DNA from: Actinokineospora xionganensis
GTDB lineage: Bacteria; Actinomycetota; Actinomycetes; Mycobacteriales; Pseudonocardiaceae
DNA: 64,000 bases
Assembly: GCF_014323725.1 (NCBI RefSeq)
Contig: NZ_JABVED010000004.1
Location: 124,001-188,000, forward strand
Reading direction: 5' to 3'
Shown piece after piece: positions 47,632 to 57,025 of the stretch. Positions within the stretch are counted from its first letter, which is position 1. Every line of letters starts with the position of its first letter. The position numbers were made by a program, and so were the translations under genes. The notes under the pieces were generated by a model that was not told where the DNA came from, ran no database searches, and saw only the letters and a list, made by a program, of their open reading frames with translations.

Positions 47632-48162
47632 CTACTCCTCGATCAGCCGGACGCCTGCGCGGTGTCGAGCGGCGAGGTCGCGGTAGGCCTGCGGGTTGAC
47701 GTTCACCCAGAACTCGGCGCCCGTGCCCGCGATCGGCCCCTTGACCTTCGCCGGGCTGCCGGTCACGAGCACCTCGTCAGGGATCTCGGCCCCGCCGACG
47801 ACCAGCGAGTGGGCCGCGACCAGCGTGCGGGCGCCGATCTTCGCGCCGTCGAGCACGGTGGCCCCGTTCGCGATCAACGCCTCCGCCCCGACAGTCGCGC
47901 CGTGCACCACACAGGCGTGCGCCACGGTCGCGCCTGCCCCGATGACACACGGCATCCCCGGCGGCGCGTGCAGGACCGCGCCGTCCTGGACGTTGGCGCC
48001 CGCCCGGATGATCACCTGCTCGAAGTCGCCGCGAATCACGGCGTTGTACCAGACCGAGGCGCCTTCCTCGACGATCACGTCGCCGACCAGGGTGGCCGTC
48101 GGGGCGATGAAGGCTGTGGGGTGGATGCTCGGGCTCTTGCCCTCGAATGAGAAAAGTGGCAT
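47632..48162 (-). CDS. Gamma-class carbonic anhydrase family protein
   Basis: 176-aa left-handed beta-helix protein built of hexapeptide repeats. The three metal histidines of the family are visible in VLHAPPG, VAHACV and VVHGA, with RGDFEQV near the active site. Expected to bind a metal and form a trimer; carbonic anhydrase activity is not assured in this family. Single gene. Confidence 0.9.
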   Translation of the reverse strand: MPLFSFEGKSPSIHPTAFIAPTATLVGDVIVEEGASVWYNAVIRGDFEQVIIRAGANVQDGAVLHAPPGMPCVIGAGATVAHACVVHGATVGAEALIANGATVLDGAKIGARTLVAAHSLVVGGAEIPDEVLVTGSPAKVKGPIAGTGAEFWVNVNPQAYRDLAARHRAGVRLIEE

Positions 48163-48438
48163 CCGTCGACCCTATTCGGACAGTCACCGCACAGCAGAGC
48201 GGCCAGCGGGCAACCCAAGGGCACGCGGCGCCGCTCGCCCGTGAAGCTTCTGCGCGGCAACAAGAGCGCCTAGGGCACCGGACAACCCCGACGACTCTCC
48301 GCGGCTTCATCGCGCGCCGTCGGGTTCGACCACAGCGCCGGTCGGCCGTGCGCGCTCACCGGCGAACCCAGCCAGTGGCCGGTCGAGGCGCCCCGCCGAA
48401 TACAGACGGCAAGACGGCTCAGGGCGCCGGAAAGGTTG
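48163..48438. other. Intergenic region, no gene seen
   Basis: Carries no supported ORF, tRNA or clear terminator. It separates the carbonic anhydrase gene from the end of the right biosynthetic operon. Confidence 0.6.
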
Positions 48439-49281
48439 TCACGACTGCGTGGCCCACACGATCGTGTTCGACAGCTGGACGTCGTGGCTGGTCACGTCGA
48501 TGGTCACCTGGTCGCCGTCGGCGATCCGGAAGCCGTCCTGGAAGCTGCCGCGGTCCGCGCCGAGGAAGACGTAGTGGACGCGGCCTGGGTGGCGCAGCGC
48601 GGGGTAGGAGAGCAGGTGGTCGATCATGGTGTCCAAGTCGAACCGCAGCGCCGCGGTGCCGGTGGTGAACGAGCCCTTCCAGGCGGGCTGCCCGCCCCGC
48701 TCGATCGCGACCTCCCCGTTCACCGTCGCCGGGGGCGGGCCGCTGAACAGCCACGGCGAGACCGAGCAGTCGGTCAGCTTGGCGTATCCCAGGTGGCCGC
48801 GGTCGGCGACGAACTTGCCGATGTCGGTGAGGTCGTTGCCGAAGGTGAATCCGACGTAGCGGGTCTTGCCGTCCGTCCCGGTCAGGTAGACCAGCACGAC
48901 CTCCGCTTCCTCCCCCAACCCGAGCACGCTCGTGGGCACCGTCAGGGCGTCGCCGGGCAGCTTGACCACGTCGCCGAGGCCGCGGAAGAACCAGGTCGGC
49001 TGGTCCGGGGTCTCCACGCCCGCCTTGCCGTGGTGGGTCTGCGCGTAGCCGCTGACGAACAGGTCGCCCACCGAAGCGGGCCGCAGTGGCGGCAGCGGGC
49101 TCAGCTCCGCCGTCGGCACGGTCCTACCCGCACCCGCGGCGGCCCGAAGATCCCCCAACGAGTCCACAGTGGACAGCAGGTCCAGCACACCCCCGTCGAT
49201 CGGGTGCACGACCGCGGTGTCCGCGGGCGGGTCGAACCCGACGTGGCGCCCACCCTGGTACTCACATTCGAAGAACCTCAC
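48439..49281 (-). CDS. Fumarylacetoacetase (FAH)-family protein
   Basis: 280-aa protein with features of the FAH fold: SGYAQTHHGKAG, WFFRGLGDVVKLPGD and an acidic metal stretch GEEAEVVLVY, then YVGFTFGNDLTD. FAH enzymes hydrolyse or decarboxylate 2-keto-acid compounds using Mg2+. It is the last gene of the right cluster, 15 bp after the acyltransferase. Start GTG 49281 with GGAAGG. A role on a keto-acid intermediate or in its clearance is inferred. Confidence 0.75.
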   Translation of the reverse strand: MRFFECEYQGGRHVGFDPPADTAVVHPIDGGVLDLLSTVDSLGDLRAAAGAGRTVPTAELSPLPPLRPASVGDLFVSGYAQTHHGKAGVETPDQPTWFFRGLGDVVKLPGDALTVPTSVLGLGEEAEVVLVYLTGTDGKTRYVGFTFGNDLTDIGKFVADRGHLGYAKLTDCSVSPWLFSGPPPATVNGEVAIERGGQPAWKGSFTTGTAALRFDLDTMIDHLLSYPALRHPGRVHYVFLGADRGSFQDGFRIADGDQVTIDVTSHDVQLSNTIVWATQS

Positions 49282-49296
49282 AGCACTGCCTTCCCC

Positions 49297-50331
49297 TCAA
49301 CTGAGACTGATCGCCCAGGTCTTGGTGATCGTCGCGCCACGACGTTGTTTGACGTCGCTCGAATCCAGGCCGAGGTCGATGGTCCGACACGCGTTGGCGT
49401 AGCCGAAACCGATCGGCGCGTAGATCATCGCCTGGAGGTAGGCGAACTCCCGGCCCGCGACGTCGTCGGCCATGCCGATCTCGTACCCCTCGAGGATGTC
49501 GCCCTGCACCGTCAGGAAGGACACCGCCAGGAGCCTCCCGTCCGAGTCACGCACGACCGAGGCGTGGCAGTTCTCGGGGCCGAAGGCCGCGGCCCACTCC
49601 TTGAGCCGGTAGGCGACCAGGCGCGGGTGCTCGACGACACCGTACTTCTCCTTGACCGCGCAGATCATCGGCGCCGCCTCGGCGACCACGTCGCCCGCGG
49701 GCTCGAACCCGGCGGTGTAGCCGAGGGCGTCGAACTTGCGCCGGTCGCGGCGGAAGCGTTCGCGCTGCGACTTGGGCAGCGCGGCCACGTAGTCGTCCAC
49801 AGTGGAGCCGGTGAGGGCGAGGTGGGCGGTGTCGCTGAGTTCGCACGCCCGATGCCCGCCTGTCAGACCGGCGGTGAAGGCGGCCACCTCGGACGCGCGC
49901 ACATGCAGGGCCACCGGATAGTCGCCCGCCGCCTCGGCTTCGGTGAACACGTGGGCGGCCAGGGCGGACCTGACCTCCGCCGAGTCCTCATCGGACAGTC
50001 CGGCGCCGGTGACGACGCCCGCGGTGAAGTCGCGGCAGCCGCCGACGAACACCCAGCGGCGCGGGTCGGCCGGGGCCTCCCGGCCCAGCGAGTCGGACAT
50101 CGCGCCCAGGTCGTAGGCGTCGTTGATGAACCGTTCCGCGCGCGGCTGGTGGCTGCTGACGATCCCGACGGCCTGCCCGGCGGAGCGGGCCACCGTCCAC
50201 CGCGTCGCCCAGCGGGCGTCGGCGGCGGTGGTGCACAGCCTGCGCGGAGCCAGGCTGGCGGCGCTGTAGCGCCACTGTCCACTCAGGAGTTCCGCGGGCA
50301 CGTCGTCGACGGTGTCGATCGTCAGCTTCAT
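49297..50331 (-). CDS. FemAB/GNAT-like acyltransferase
   Basis: 344-aa protein. The C-terminal half has the FemAB/GNAT-like pattern (YVAALPKSQRERFRRDRRKF, VVRDSDGRLLAVSFLTVQG, GFGYANACRTIDLGLDSSDVK). The N-terminal half is related in layout. Such enzymes move an acyl or aminoacyl group to an amine. The ATG overlaps the dehydrogenase stop (ATGA). In this cluster it could be a fourth amide-forming or N-acylating enzyme. Donor unknown. Confidence 0.7.
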   Translation of the reverse strand: MKLTIDTVDDVPAELLSGQWRYSAASLAPRRLCTTAADARWATRWTVARSAGQAVGIVSSHQPRAERFINDAYDLGAMSDSLGREAPADPRRWVFVGGCRDFTAGVVTGAGLSDEDSAEVRSALAAHVFTEAEAAGDYPVALHVRASEVAAFTAGLTGGHRACELSDTAHLALTGSTVDDYVAALPKSQRERFRRDRRKFDALGYTAGFEPAGDVVAEAAPMICAVKEKYGVVEHPRLVAYRLKEWAAAFGPENCHASVVRDSDGRLLAVSFLTVQGDILEGYEIGMADDVAGREFAYLQAMIYAPIGFGYANACRTIDLGLDSSDVKQRRGATITKTWAISLS

Positions 50332-51314
50332 CGCTGCTTTCCCGCCGTCGCGTGGTGGCGGGCCTCGGGGTTGACGAGGTAGGGCGGGGTCTCGCCGCGC
50401 ACGACGCAGTCGACGTTCTCGATGGCGGCGGGAACCAGCGAGCGGTACATGTCCACGGTGTGGCCGATCACGTGGTCGGTCAACATGATGTTCGGCGCCT
50501 GCCGCAGCGGGCTCGCCGCGGGCAGCGGCTCGATGTCGAAGGTGTCGATCGCCGCCCCGCCGATATCCCCGCGCGCCAACGCCTCCGCCAACGCGTCCTC
50601 GTCGATGATGCCGCCGCGCGAGGTGTTGATCAGCATGGCCCCCGGGCGCATCCGGGCCAGTTCGGCCGCGCCGATGAGTCCCCGCGTGGCGGGGGTCAGC
50701 GGCAGGTGGACGCTCAGGATGTCCGACTCCTCGACGACCGTGTCGAACGAGCAGAACTCCACCCCTGGCCACTCCCGCGGAGTCCTGGTGTGACACAGGA
50801 TCCGGCCGACATCCCAGGCCGCGAGCCGCTTGCACACTTCCCGGGAGATGCGGCCGAAGCCGAGCAGCCCGATGGTGGCGCCGCGCAGCGGCCGCGAGTC
50901 GAGCTCGGCGGGACGCGGTCGCGGACGCAGCTCCGCGACCGCGGTCATTCGGTCGGACAGCCGGAAGGAGAGCGCGAGCGCGAGCATGATCGTCGCCTCC
51001 GCCATGCTGCCGTGGTTCTCCGGTGTCGCGCCGTTGGCGACCAGCACACCGCGCCTGCTCGCCTCGGCCACGTCGATGGAGTTGACGCCGCTGGAGACGA
51101 AGACCACGCCGCGCAGCTCCGGGTGGCGGTCCATGAACTCGACGGTGACCGGAGTGCGCGAGGTGACGACGAGAACGTGCAGGGCCCCGTCTTCCGCGGC
51201 CAGGTCGATGTCGCGGACGACATCATGGCCGCGGTCGGCGAGTCCCCGCGCGATCTCGTCGAACAACTCGTCGAGGACCCGGTCGGCCCCGACGTAAACC
51301 CGGTGCCCCGTCAT
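50328..51314 (-). CDS. D-2-hydroxyacid dehydrogenase (NAD-dependent)
   Basis: 328-aa dehydrogenase with NAD-binding GLLGFGRISREV, catalytic Arg region INTSRGGIID, Glu in FDIEPLP and His in LTDHVIGHT. It interconverts 2-keto and 2-hydroxy acids, probably on an intermediate made with LeuCD. It starts 45 bp after leuD. Confidence 0.92.
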   Translation of the reverse strand: MTGHRVYVGADRVLDELFDEIARGLADRGHDVVRDIDLAAEDGALHVLVVTSRTPVTVEFMDRHPELRGVVFVSSGVNSIDVAEASRRGVLVANGATPENHGSMAEATIMLALALSFRLSDRMTAVAELRPRPRPAELDSRPLRGATIGLLGFGRISREVCKRLAAWDVGRILCHTRTPREWPGVEFCSFDTVVEESDILSVHLPLTPATRGLIGAAELARMRPGAMLINTSRGGIIDEDALAEALARGDIGGAAIDTFDIEPLPAASPLRQAPNIMLTDHVIGHTVDMYRSLVPAAIENVDCVVRGETPPYLVNPEARHHATAGKQR

Positions 51315-51359
51315 GCCGCCTGCTTCCCGGCCGCGCTGACGGGGCCGATCGAGTGCCTC

Positions 51360-51983
51360 TCAGCCCGCATGGAACCCGTTGAGGTACGGCAGCCGAGCCG
51401 CCGTTCCCGCCACGTCGTCGGCCGACTTGAGCAGCTCGGTGAGCGTGTCCCAGGTGCCCGCGGCGAACGCGTCGCGCAGCGACTGGGAGATCTCCACGGG
51501 GAACTCGCGACCGCCGAAGACGAAGACGCCCTTCTCCAGGTCGACCTCGCCCACAGCGGCGGGGTCCGCCGCGCCGATCGCGCGGGCGGCCTTGGCGTCC
51601 TCGGCGGAGATCGTGAGACAGGGCAGGCCGATCGTGCCGCAGTTGCCGCGGAAGATCTCGCCGAAGCTCTCGCCGACGACGGCGCGCACGCCCCACCGGT
51701 AGAGCGCCTGCGCCGCGTGCTCACGCGACGAGCCGCAGCCGAAGTTCTTCGCCGTCAACAGGATCGAGGCGCCACGGCGGGCCTCCTCGTCGAACGGGTG
51801 GGTGACACCGCGGGCCCGGTCCTGCTTGCGGTCGTCCTCGAAGACGTGGTCGCCGAGGGCGTCGAAGGTCAGGTGCTTGAGGAACCGCGCCGGGATGATC
51901 CGGTCGGTGTCGATGTCGTTGCCCTCGATCACCACGGTCGATCCCGTGACGGCGGTGATGCGCGCGTCGAGATTGCTGGTCAC
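51360..51983 (-). CDS. leuD: 3-isopropylmalate dehydratase small subunit family protein
   Basis: 207-aa swivel subunit of the aconitase family: [16 protein letters not shown], the serine loop [12 protein letters not shown] and [10 protein letters not shown]. It pairs with the LeuC next to it to isomerise 2- to 3-substituted malates. GTG start overlaps the leuC stop (GTGA). Sits in a biosynthetic operon rather than with housekeeping leucine genes, so a specialised substrate is possible. Confidence 0.95.
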   Translation of the reverse strand: MTSNLDARITAVTGSTVVIEGNDIDTDRIIPARFLKHLTFDALGDHVFEDDRKQDRARGVTHPFDEEARRGASILLTAKNFGCGSSREHAAQALYRWGVRAVVGESFGEIFRGNCGTIGLPCLTISAEDAKAARAIGAADPAAVGEVDLEKGVFVFGGREFPVEISQSLRDAFAAGTWDTLTELLKSADDVAGTAARLPYLNGFHAG

Positions 51984-53428
51984 GCGAGAACTCCTTCGGA
52001 ATCGGGGGTGGTCACTGCCTGGCCGAACACGCTGGTCGGGTCGCACACGGACCCGTTGACGGCCGCCGCGGCGACCGCGAGCGGCGACAGGATCATCGTC
52101 CGGCCGGTCGGCGAGCCCTGGCGGCCCTTGAAGTTGCGGTTGGAGGACGACGCCGCGAGTTCCTGGCCGACGAGCTTGTCCGGGTTCATGGCCAGGCACA
52201 TCGAGCAGCCCGCGAGCCGGAACTCGAAGCCAGCCTTCTCCAGGACCTTGTCGATGCCCCGGCGGATCAGCTCCTCGCGCACGGCGTTGGAGCCAGGGAC
52301 GGCGAGCGCGCGGACACCGGGCGCGACGTGGGCGCCGCTGCGCTCGAGCGCGGTGGCGACCTCGACGAAGTCCGACACCCGGCCGTTGGTGCACGAGCCG
52401 ATGAAGGCGACGTCGATCGGGTACTCGCTGAGCGAGGTCCCCGGCTTCATGCCCATGTAGTCGTAGGCCTCGGCGAACGACGCGGCGGCCTCCGGCGAGG
52501 TCTCGTCGATCTGCGGCAGCAGGCCGTCGATCGGGACCGACTGCTCCAGGTTGATGCCCCAGGTGACCATCGGCCGGATGTCGGCGCCGCGCATCAGCAC
52601 GACGTCGTCGTACTCGGCGTCGGCGTCGGAGGCGACCCACTTCCACCAGGTCACGGCCCGGTCCCAGGCCTCGCCCGTGGGGACGGCGGGGCGGCCCTTG
52701 AGGAACTCGAAGGTCTTCTCGTCGGGGTTGACGTACCCGCAGCGGGCACCGCCCTCGACGGCCATGTTGCAGATCGTCATCCGCTCGTCCATGGACATGG
52801 CCTCGATGACCTCGCCCGCGAACTCGTAGGCGTAGCCCACACCGCCGACGACACCGAGTTCGTGGATGATGTGCAGGATCACGTCCTTGGCGGTGACGCC
52901 GGGGTTGAGCTCGCCGTCGATCTGGATGCGCCGCACCTTGAGCCGGTTCATCGTGACCGTCTGGGTGGCGAGGACGTCGCGCACCTGCGAGGTGCCGATG
53001 CCGAGCGCGACCGCGCCGAACGCGCCGTGGGTCGAGGTGTGCGAGTCACCACAGGCGATGGTCATGCCCGGCTGGGTGAGGCCCTGCTCGGGGCCCACTA
53101 CGTGGACGATGCCGTACTCGCCGCTGCCGGGTGAGAGGAAGCGCAGGCCGAAGTTGGTGGTGTTCTCCTCCAGCCTGGTCAGCATGTCCTCACCGAGCTG
53201 GTCCAGGAACGGACGCGCGATCGTGTCGGTGGGGATCACGTGGTCGGCCGTGGCGACGTTGCGCTCCGGCATGAGGACCGGCAGACCGCGTTCGCGCAGC
53301 ATCGCGAACGCCTGCGGGCTGGTGGCCTCGTGCACGAGGTGCAGACCGATGAACAGCTGGCACCGGCCGTCTCCGTAGGACCGCACGGTGTGCAGGTCGA
53401 ACACCTTGTCATACAACGTCGAGCCCAT
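51980..53428 (-). CDS. leuC: 3-isopropylmalate dehydratase large subunit family protein
   Basis: 482-aa aconitase-fold subunit with the [4Fe-4S] cysteines in IGSCTNG and AGCSMC, and [13 protein letters not shown]. Size and motifs are those of normal LeuC. It catalyses hydration-dehydration on isopropylmalate or an analogue. GGAG lies 9 nt before the ATG. No leuA, leuB or ndgR-like gene is adjacent, unlike typical leucine loci. It may be a cluster-specific copy or the only genomic copy. Confidence 0.95.
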   Translation of the reverse strand: MGSTLYDKVFDLHTVRSYGDGRCQLFIGLHLVHEATSPQAFAMLRERGLPVLMPERNVATADHVIPTDTIARPFLDQLGEDMLTRLEENTTNFGLRFLSPGSGEYGIVHVVGPEQGLTQPGMTIACGDSHTSTHGAFGAVALGIGTSQVRDVLATQTVTMNRLKVRRIQIDGELNPGVTAKDVILHIIHELGVVGGVGYAYEFAGEVIEAMSMDERMTICNMAVEGGARCGYVNPDEKTFEFLKGRPAVPTGEAWDRAVTWWKWVASDADAEYDDVVLMRGADIRPMVTWGINLEQSVPIDGLLPQIDETSPEAAASFAEAYDYMGMKPGTSLSEYPIDVAFIGSCTNGRVSDFVEVATALERSGAHVAPGVRALAVPGSNAVREELIRRGIDKVLEKAGFEFRLAGCSMCLAMNPDKLVGQELAASSSNRNFKGRQGSPTGRTMILSPLAVAAAAVNGSVCDPTSVFGQAVTTPDSEGVLA

Positions 53429-53458
53429 GGGCTTCGTCTCCTTTGTCGTAGGCCTGTC

Positions 53459-54259
53459 TCAGGTGGCTGACCGGACGGGGGCCGCCGAGCCCGCCGTCAC
53501 TCCCCCGTCGACCGCCAGGGCTTGGCCGGTCACGTAGCTCGAGTGGGGGCTCGCCAGCCAGACCGCCGCGGCCGCCACCTCGGCGGGTTCGCCGACCCGG
53601 CCCAACGGCGCGCGCTTGGCGCGAGCGTCGAACTGGTCCGCGGACGGGTACAGCTCACGCAGCATGGGGGTGTCTGTGGACCCCGGACACACCGCGTTCA
53701 CTCGGATCCGGTGAGGAGCGAGTTGCAGCGCCGCCGCCTTCGTGAGGCCGACCACGCCGTGTTTGGTCGCGGCGTACATCGGGCTGCCCGAATGCCCGAT
53801 GAGGGAGGCGACCGAGCCCGTGGTCACGATGGCTCCGCCGCCCGCCGCGATCATCGCCCGTGCCTGGTGCTTGACGCACAGCCACATGCCGATGAGGTTG
53901 ACCGCCACGACGTCGGAGGCATCTTCCAGCCTGGACTCCGCGATGGGACCGATCGGGCCGAATGTACCAGCCGTGTTGACGGCGGCATCGAGCCCGCCGA
54001 ACCGCTCGACGGTCGCGTCCACGGCCGCCGCGACGCTGTCCTCGTCGGTGACGTCGCAGGTGAGGACCAGTGAGCGCGACTGATCGATACCGGCGAGTTC
54101 GAGTGATTCGCGCAACGGTTCCACCCGCCGCCCGGCGGCGACGACGATGGCGCCCGCGTCGGTGAACGCGGCCACCGCGGCGCGGCCGATGCCGCTGCCC
54201 GCGCCGGTGATCATGACGATCTTGTCTTCCAGGCCGGTGCCCCGGCTCACTTCGCCCAT
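53459..54259 (-). CDS. Short-chain dehydrogenase/reductase
   Basis: 266-aa SDR: GAGSGIG cofactor loop near residue 20, NTAG, Ser in TTGSVAS, and YAATK as the catalytic YxxxK. NAD(P)-dependent oxidation or reduction of an alcohol/ketone. Its ATG overlaps the first SDR stop (TGATG). GRR after the second strand favours NADP. Confidence 0.92.
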   Translation of the reverse strand: MGEVSRGTGLEDKIVMITGAGSGIGRAAVAAFTDAGAIVVAAGRRVEPLRESLELAGIDQSRSLVLTCDVTDEDSVAAAVDATVERFGGLDAAVNTAGTFGPIGPIAESRLEDASDVVAVNLIGMWLCVKHQARAMIAAGGGAIVTTGSVASLIGHSGSPMYAATKHGVVGLTKAAALQLAPHRIRVNAVCPGSTDTPMLRELYPSADQFDARAKRAPLGRVGEPAEVAAAAVWLASPHSSYVTGQALAVDGGVTAGSAAPVRSAT

Positions 54260-55005
54260 CAGATGTGCAGCCCCCCGTTGACGTCGAGCACGGATCCAGT
54301 GGTGTAGCCGGCGTCCTCGCCGCACAGGTGCACAACGGCGCCGACCGCCTCGGGCACCGTGCCGTAGCGCCCCATGGGCAGCCTGCCCAGCACGTCGGCA
54401 CGGCGCTCGGGCGCCATTTCCTCGCGCGCGGCCACCAGCCGCTGGGTGGCGATCGGGCCGTGCGCGACGGCGTTCACGGTCACCCCGCTGGCGGCCAGTT
54501 CGTGCGCGCACTGCTTGGTGTAGCCGATGACGGCGGCCTTGGCGGCGACGTAGGCGGCGTTGCTGAAGATCGAATAGGTGCGGCCCGCGATCGAGGCGAG
54601 GTTGACCACCCGGCCCCAGCCCCGCGTCCGCATCGCGGGCACGCACAGCCGGGTCAGGGTGAACGAGCCCAGGACGTTCGCGGTCATCGCGTCGAGCAGG
54701 TCGGACTCGCGCAGGTCCGCGACCGGGATGCGCCGGGTGTCGCCGCCGACGCAGTTGACCAGGATGTCGGGCATCCGCTCCGGCGGCAGGTCGGCGACCC
54801 GCGCCAGGACCTCGTCGGTCTCGGTGACGTCGAGATGCCACCGCTCGGCGCCGGGCACCGACTCGGCGATCTCGGCGAGCCGGTCGGCGTCGCGGTCGAT
54901 CACGACCACGTCGACACCGCGCTCGGCCAGGCAGCCCGCCACGCCCGCGCCGATGCCGGAGGCCCCGCCGGTGATCCACGCGCGACGTGTGATGGTGGCT
55001 GTCAC
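54259..55005 (-). CDS. Short-chain dehydrogenase/reductase
   Basis: 248-aa SDR with GGASGIG, VNCVGG in place of NNAG, Ser in NLASIAG and YVAAK. Asp in VIDRD after the second strand favours NAD. The unusual CVGGD loop may shift substrate choice. GTG overlaps the stop of the enolase-family gene (GTGA). Paired with the next SDR, possibly an oxidation/reduction couple on one intermediate. Confidence 0.92.
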   Translation of the reverse strand: MTATITRRAWITGGASGIGAGVAGCLAERGVDVVVIDRDADRLAEIAESVPGAERWHLDVTETDEVLARVADLPPERMPDILVNCVGGDTRRIPVADLRESDLLDAMTANVLGSFTLTRLCVPAMRTRGWGRVVNLASIAGRTYSIFSNAAYVAAKAAVIGYTKQCAHELAASGVTVNAVAHGPIATQRLVAAREEMAPERRADVLGRLPMGRYGTVPEAVGAVVHLCGEDAGYTTGSVLDVNGGLHI

Positions 55006-56174
55006 CGTGCTCCCTCCGCGATCCGGGACCCGTGCGGCACGCACGCGGCCAGCAGTTCCCCGGTTGGTTCGAGGCCGATCCCCGGCCCGGCGAGCGGCGG
55101 AGCCGACGACGTGTGCCGGTCGACGTGGTAGGCGGGCCGGGTCAGGCCGGGCTCGAACCACTCGTCCTGTCGACCCGCCTCGACCGCGACCGCCGACCGC
55201 AGCGACGTCGCGACCAGCCTGCCCGCGGCCCACAGCGGTCCGACCTCGCCCACCTGGACGCCGACCTGCACACCGAGCCGCGCGGCCGACGCGCGCCGTG
55301 CCAGGTCCAGCAGCCGCAGTGGGCCGCCGCACTTGGAGACGCGCAGGTTGAGCAGGTCGGCGGCCGCGTGGTCGACGGCTTCGGCGAGGTCGGCTTCGCC
55401 GGTGAACGACTCGTCGAGCATCACCGTGAGCCCTGCCCGCCGCAGCGCGGCCAAGTCGGTCCACCGACGCGGCGCGAGTGGCTCCTCCACCCACGACAGC
55501 CCGGCCGCCACCAGGTCGGCCGCGTGCGCCAGCACGTCGGCCAGTGCCCAGGCGCCGTTCGCGTCCACCGACACCGTCGTCGTCGCGGGCAGCAGGTCGC
55601 GCACGCGCGCGACCATCGCCGCGACAGCCGCGACCTCGGCGCCCGCCTTGAGCTTCACGTGCGGGATCAGCGCGCGGGTGTCCGCGCCCAGTGCCGCCAG
55701 GTGCGCCACCGGGTCGCGGCTGAGGTCGAGCACGGTGGACACCGGGACCGCGGCGGGCGCGGGGCCCAGCACGTCGCCGAAGCCTGCCCGGACCAGTGCC
55801 TCGAACCCGTCCACGCCGTGCGCGCGGCACAGCAGGTCGAGCAGCGCGGTCTCCAGCGCCGCCGCGGCGGCGGGCGCGGGCCCGCCCCGCGCGCCGAGCA
55901 CTTCCGGCAGCCGCAACCCGGTCAGGGCGGCCAGCGCGTCGTCGAGGGGCAGGCCGATGAGGTCCGCGGGCAGCGGGGCGTGCGCGAGGGCGGCCAGGAC
56001 CGACTCGACGGATTCCCCGGTGACGTACTCGCGTGGCGCGGCCTCACCCCAGCCGTCGGCGTCGGCGCCACGCAGCCGCAGCAGAACCGAGGACGAAGCG
56101 GTGCGCTTCTTGGTCGCGTGGCTGAAGGCGCGCCGCATCGGCACGCGCGCCTCGTACAGATCGATTCTCAGCAC
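55002..56174 (-). CDS. Enolase-superfamily enzyme (MenC / dipeptide epimerase-like)
   Basis: 390-aa enolase-superfamily protein. The barrel shows HVKLKAG (KxK, base lysine), SVDANGAW (Asp ligand), WVEEPL (Glu ligand), MLDES (Asp ligand) and NLRVSKCGG (second lysine). This lysine pair fits the muconate lactonising/MenC/epimerase subgroup: o-succinylbenzoate synthase, N-acylamino acid racemase or dipeptide epimerase. No other menaquinone gene is near, so racemisation of an amino acid or dipeptide is favoured. GTG start within the hydrolase end. Confidence 0.88.
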   Translation of the reverse strand: MLRIDLYEARVPMRRAFSHATKKRTASSSVLLRLRGADADGWGEAAPREYVTGESVESVLAALAHAPLPADLIGLPLDDALAALTGLRLPEVLGARGGPAPAAAAALETALLDLLCRAHGVDGFEALVRAGFGDVLGPAPAAVPVSTVLDLSRDPVAHLAALGADTRALIPHVKLKAGAEVAAVAAMVARVRDLLPATTTVSVDANGAWALADVLAHAADLVAAGLSWVEEPLAPRRWTDLAALRRAGLTVMLDESFTGEADLAEAVDHAAADLLNLRVSKCGGPLRLLDLARRASAARLGVQVGVQVGEVGPLWAAGRLVATSLRSAVAVEAGRQDEWFEPGLTRPAYHVDRHTSSAPPLAGPGIGLEPTGELLAACVPHGSRIAEGAR

Positions 56175-57025
56175 GCCGCGACCACCACCGTGAGGCCCGC
56201 CAGCCAGTCCCAGTACCCGGTCCTGGCCGGGGTGAATTCCAGAAAGTGCGACGTGGTGGGGAATTCCCGCAGCCGCGCGTGCGGCGCGAGGTCTTCGAGC
56301 ACGGCCAGCGAGGCGGCCTGGTCGATGATCGAGTCCGCGGCGGGAAGCGCGACGAACACGTCGCGGTCCGACCACGGTCCGGCGCCCCCGGTGACGTACA
56401 GGTCCTCGATTTCGACCATGACCGACCGGAAGCTGTCGGTGAGCGAGCGCACCATGAGGCCGTCGTTGGCCATGACGCGCAGGTACTCCGGCACGTCGGT
56501 GTACTGCTCGTCCTCGATCCGGACGACCGTGTACCCGCTTCCCTTGTGCAGCCGCCGGATATCGAGCGCGGCGGCGTCCATCCGGGCGCGCTGCTGGCCC
56601 AGCGCGGGCGCGCAGAGCACCACCGCGGCGGACTCCGGGACCCGGCCGGTGGCCACCAGCGCGGCGAGCACGCTGCCGCCGAAACTCTGGCCCACGACCG
56701 TGATCGGCGCGGTCGCGGTGTCGGCGAGGGCCGCCAGCGCGGCGGCGTAGTCGTCGAGCAGCGCGGCGGCGTCGTCGAGGTGGCCGCGCCGCCCGGGGCT
56801 GCGGCCGGAGCCGCGGCGGTCCAGGGCGGTCAGCCGCACGCCGCGGTCGAGCAGCGCGGGTCCGGTCTCGAACAGCCAGCCCGCGTGGCTCTGCAGCCCG
56901 TGGACATAGAACACATCGGACAGTTCCGCGGAAGTGTCCCCCCAAGTGTGCAGCGCCAGCGAATCGGCACCGCGGCTGAACGCGCGGCACGAATGGCCGC
57001 GCGACAGCACGTCCCCCTCACGCAC
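56168..57025 (-). CDS. Alpha/beta hydrolase
   Basis: 285-aa alpha/beta hydrolase with oxyanion region VHGLQSHAG, nucleophile elbow GQSFGG, and TTSHFLEF for the catalytic His. Could be an editing or release thioesterase for the neighbouring NRPS, or hydrolyse an ester intermediate. The GTG at 57025 overlaps the oxygenase stop by 8 bp; a GTG five codons later is also possible. Confidence 0.88.
   Translation of the reverse strand: MREGDVLSRGHSCRAFSRGADSLALHTWGDTSAELSDVFYVHGLQSHAGWLFETGPALLDRGVRLTALDRRGSGRSPGRRGHLDDAAALLDDYAAALAALADTATAPITVVGQSFGGSVLAALVATGRVPESAAVVLCAPALGQQRARMDAAALDIRRLHKGSGYTVVRIEDEQYTDVPEYLRVMANDGLMVRSLTDSFRSVMVEIEDLYVTGGAGPWSDRDVFVALPAADSIIDQAASLAVLEDLAPHARLREFPTTSHFLEFTPARTGYWDWLAGLTVVVAAC

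Noticed and set aside
48310-48345. GGGTTCGACC resembling a tRNA T-arm
   Set aside because: The flanking bases do not form the T stem and no D-arm, anticodon arm or acceptor stem could be drawn.
55002-56174. Enolase-superfamily gene as menaquinone menC
   Set aside because: The signature residues allow it, but no other men gene is nearby and it is embedded in a peptide-type operon; epimerase activity seems more likely.
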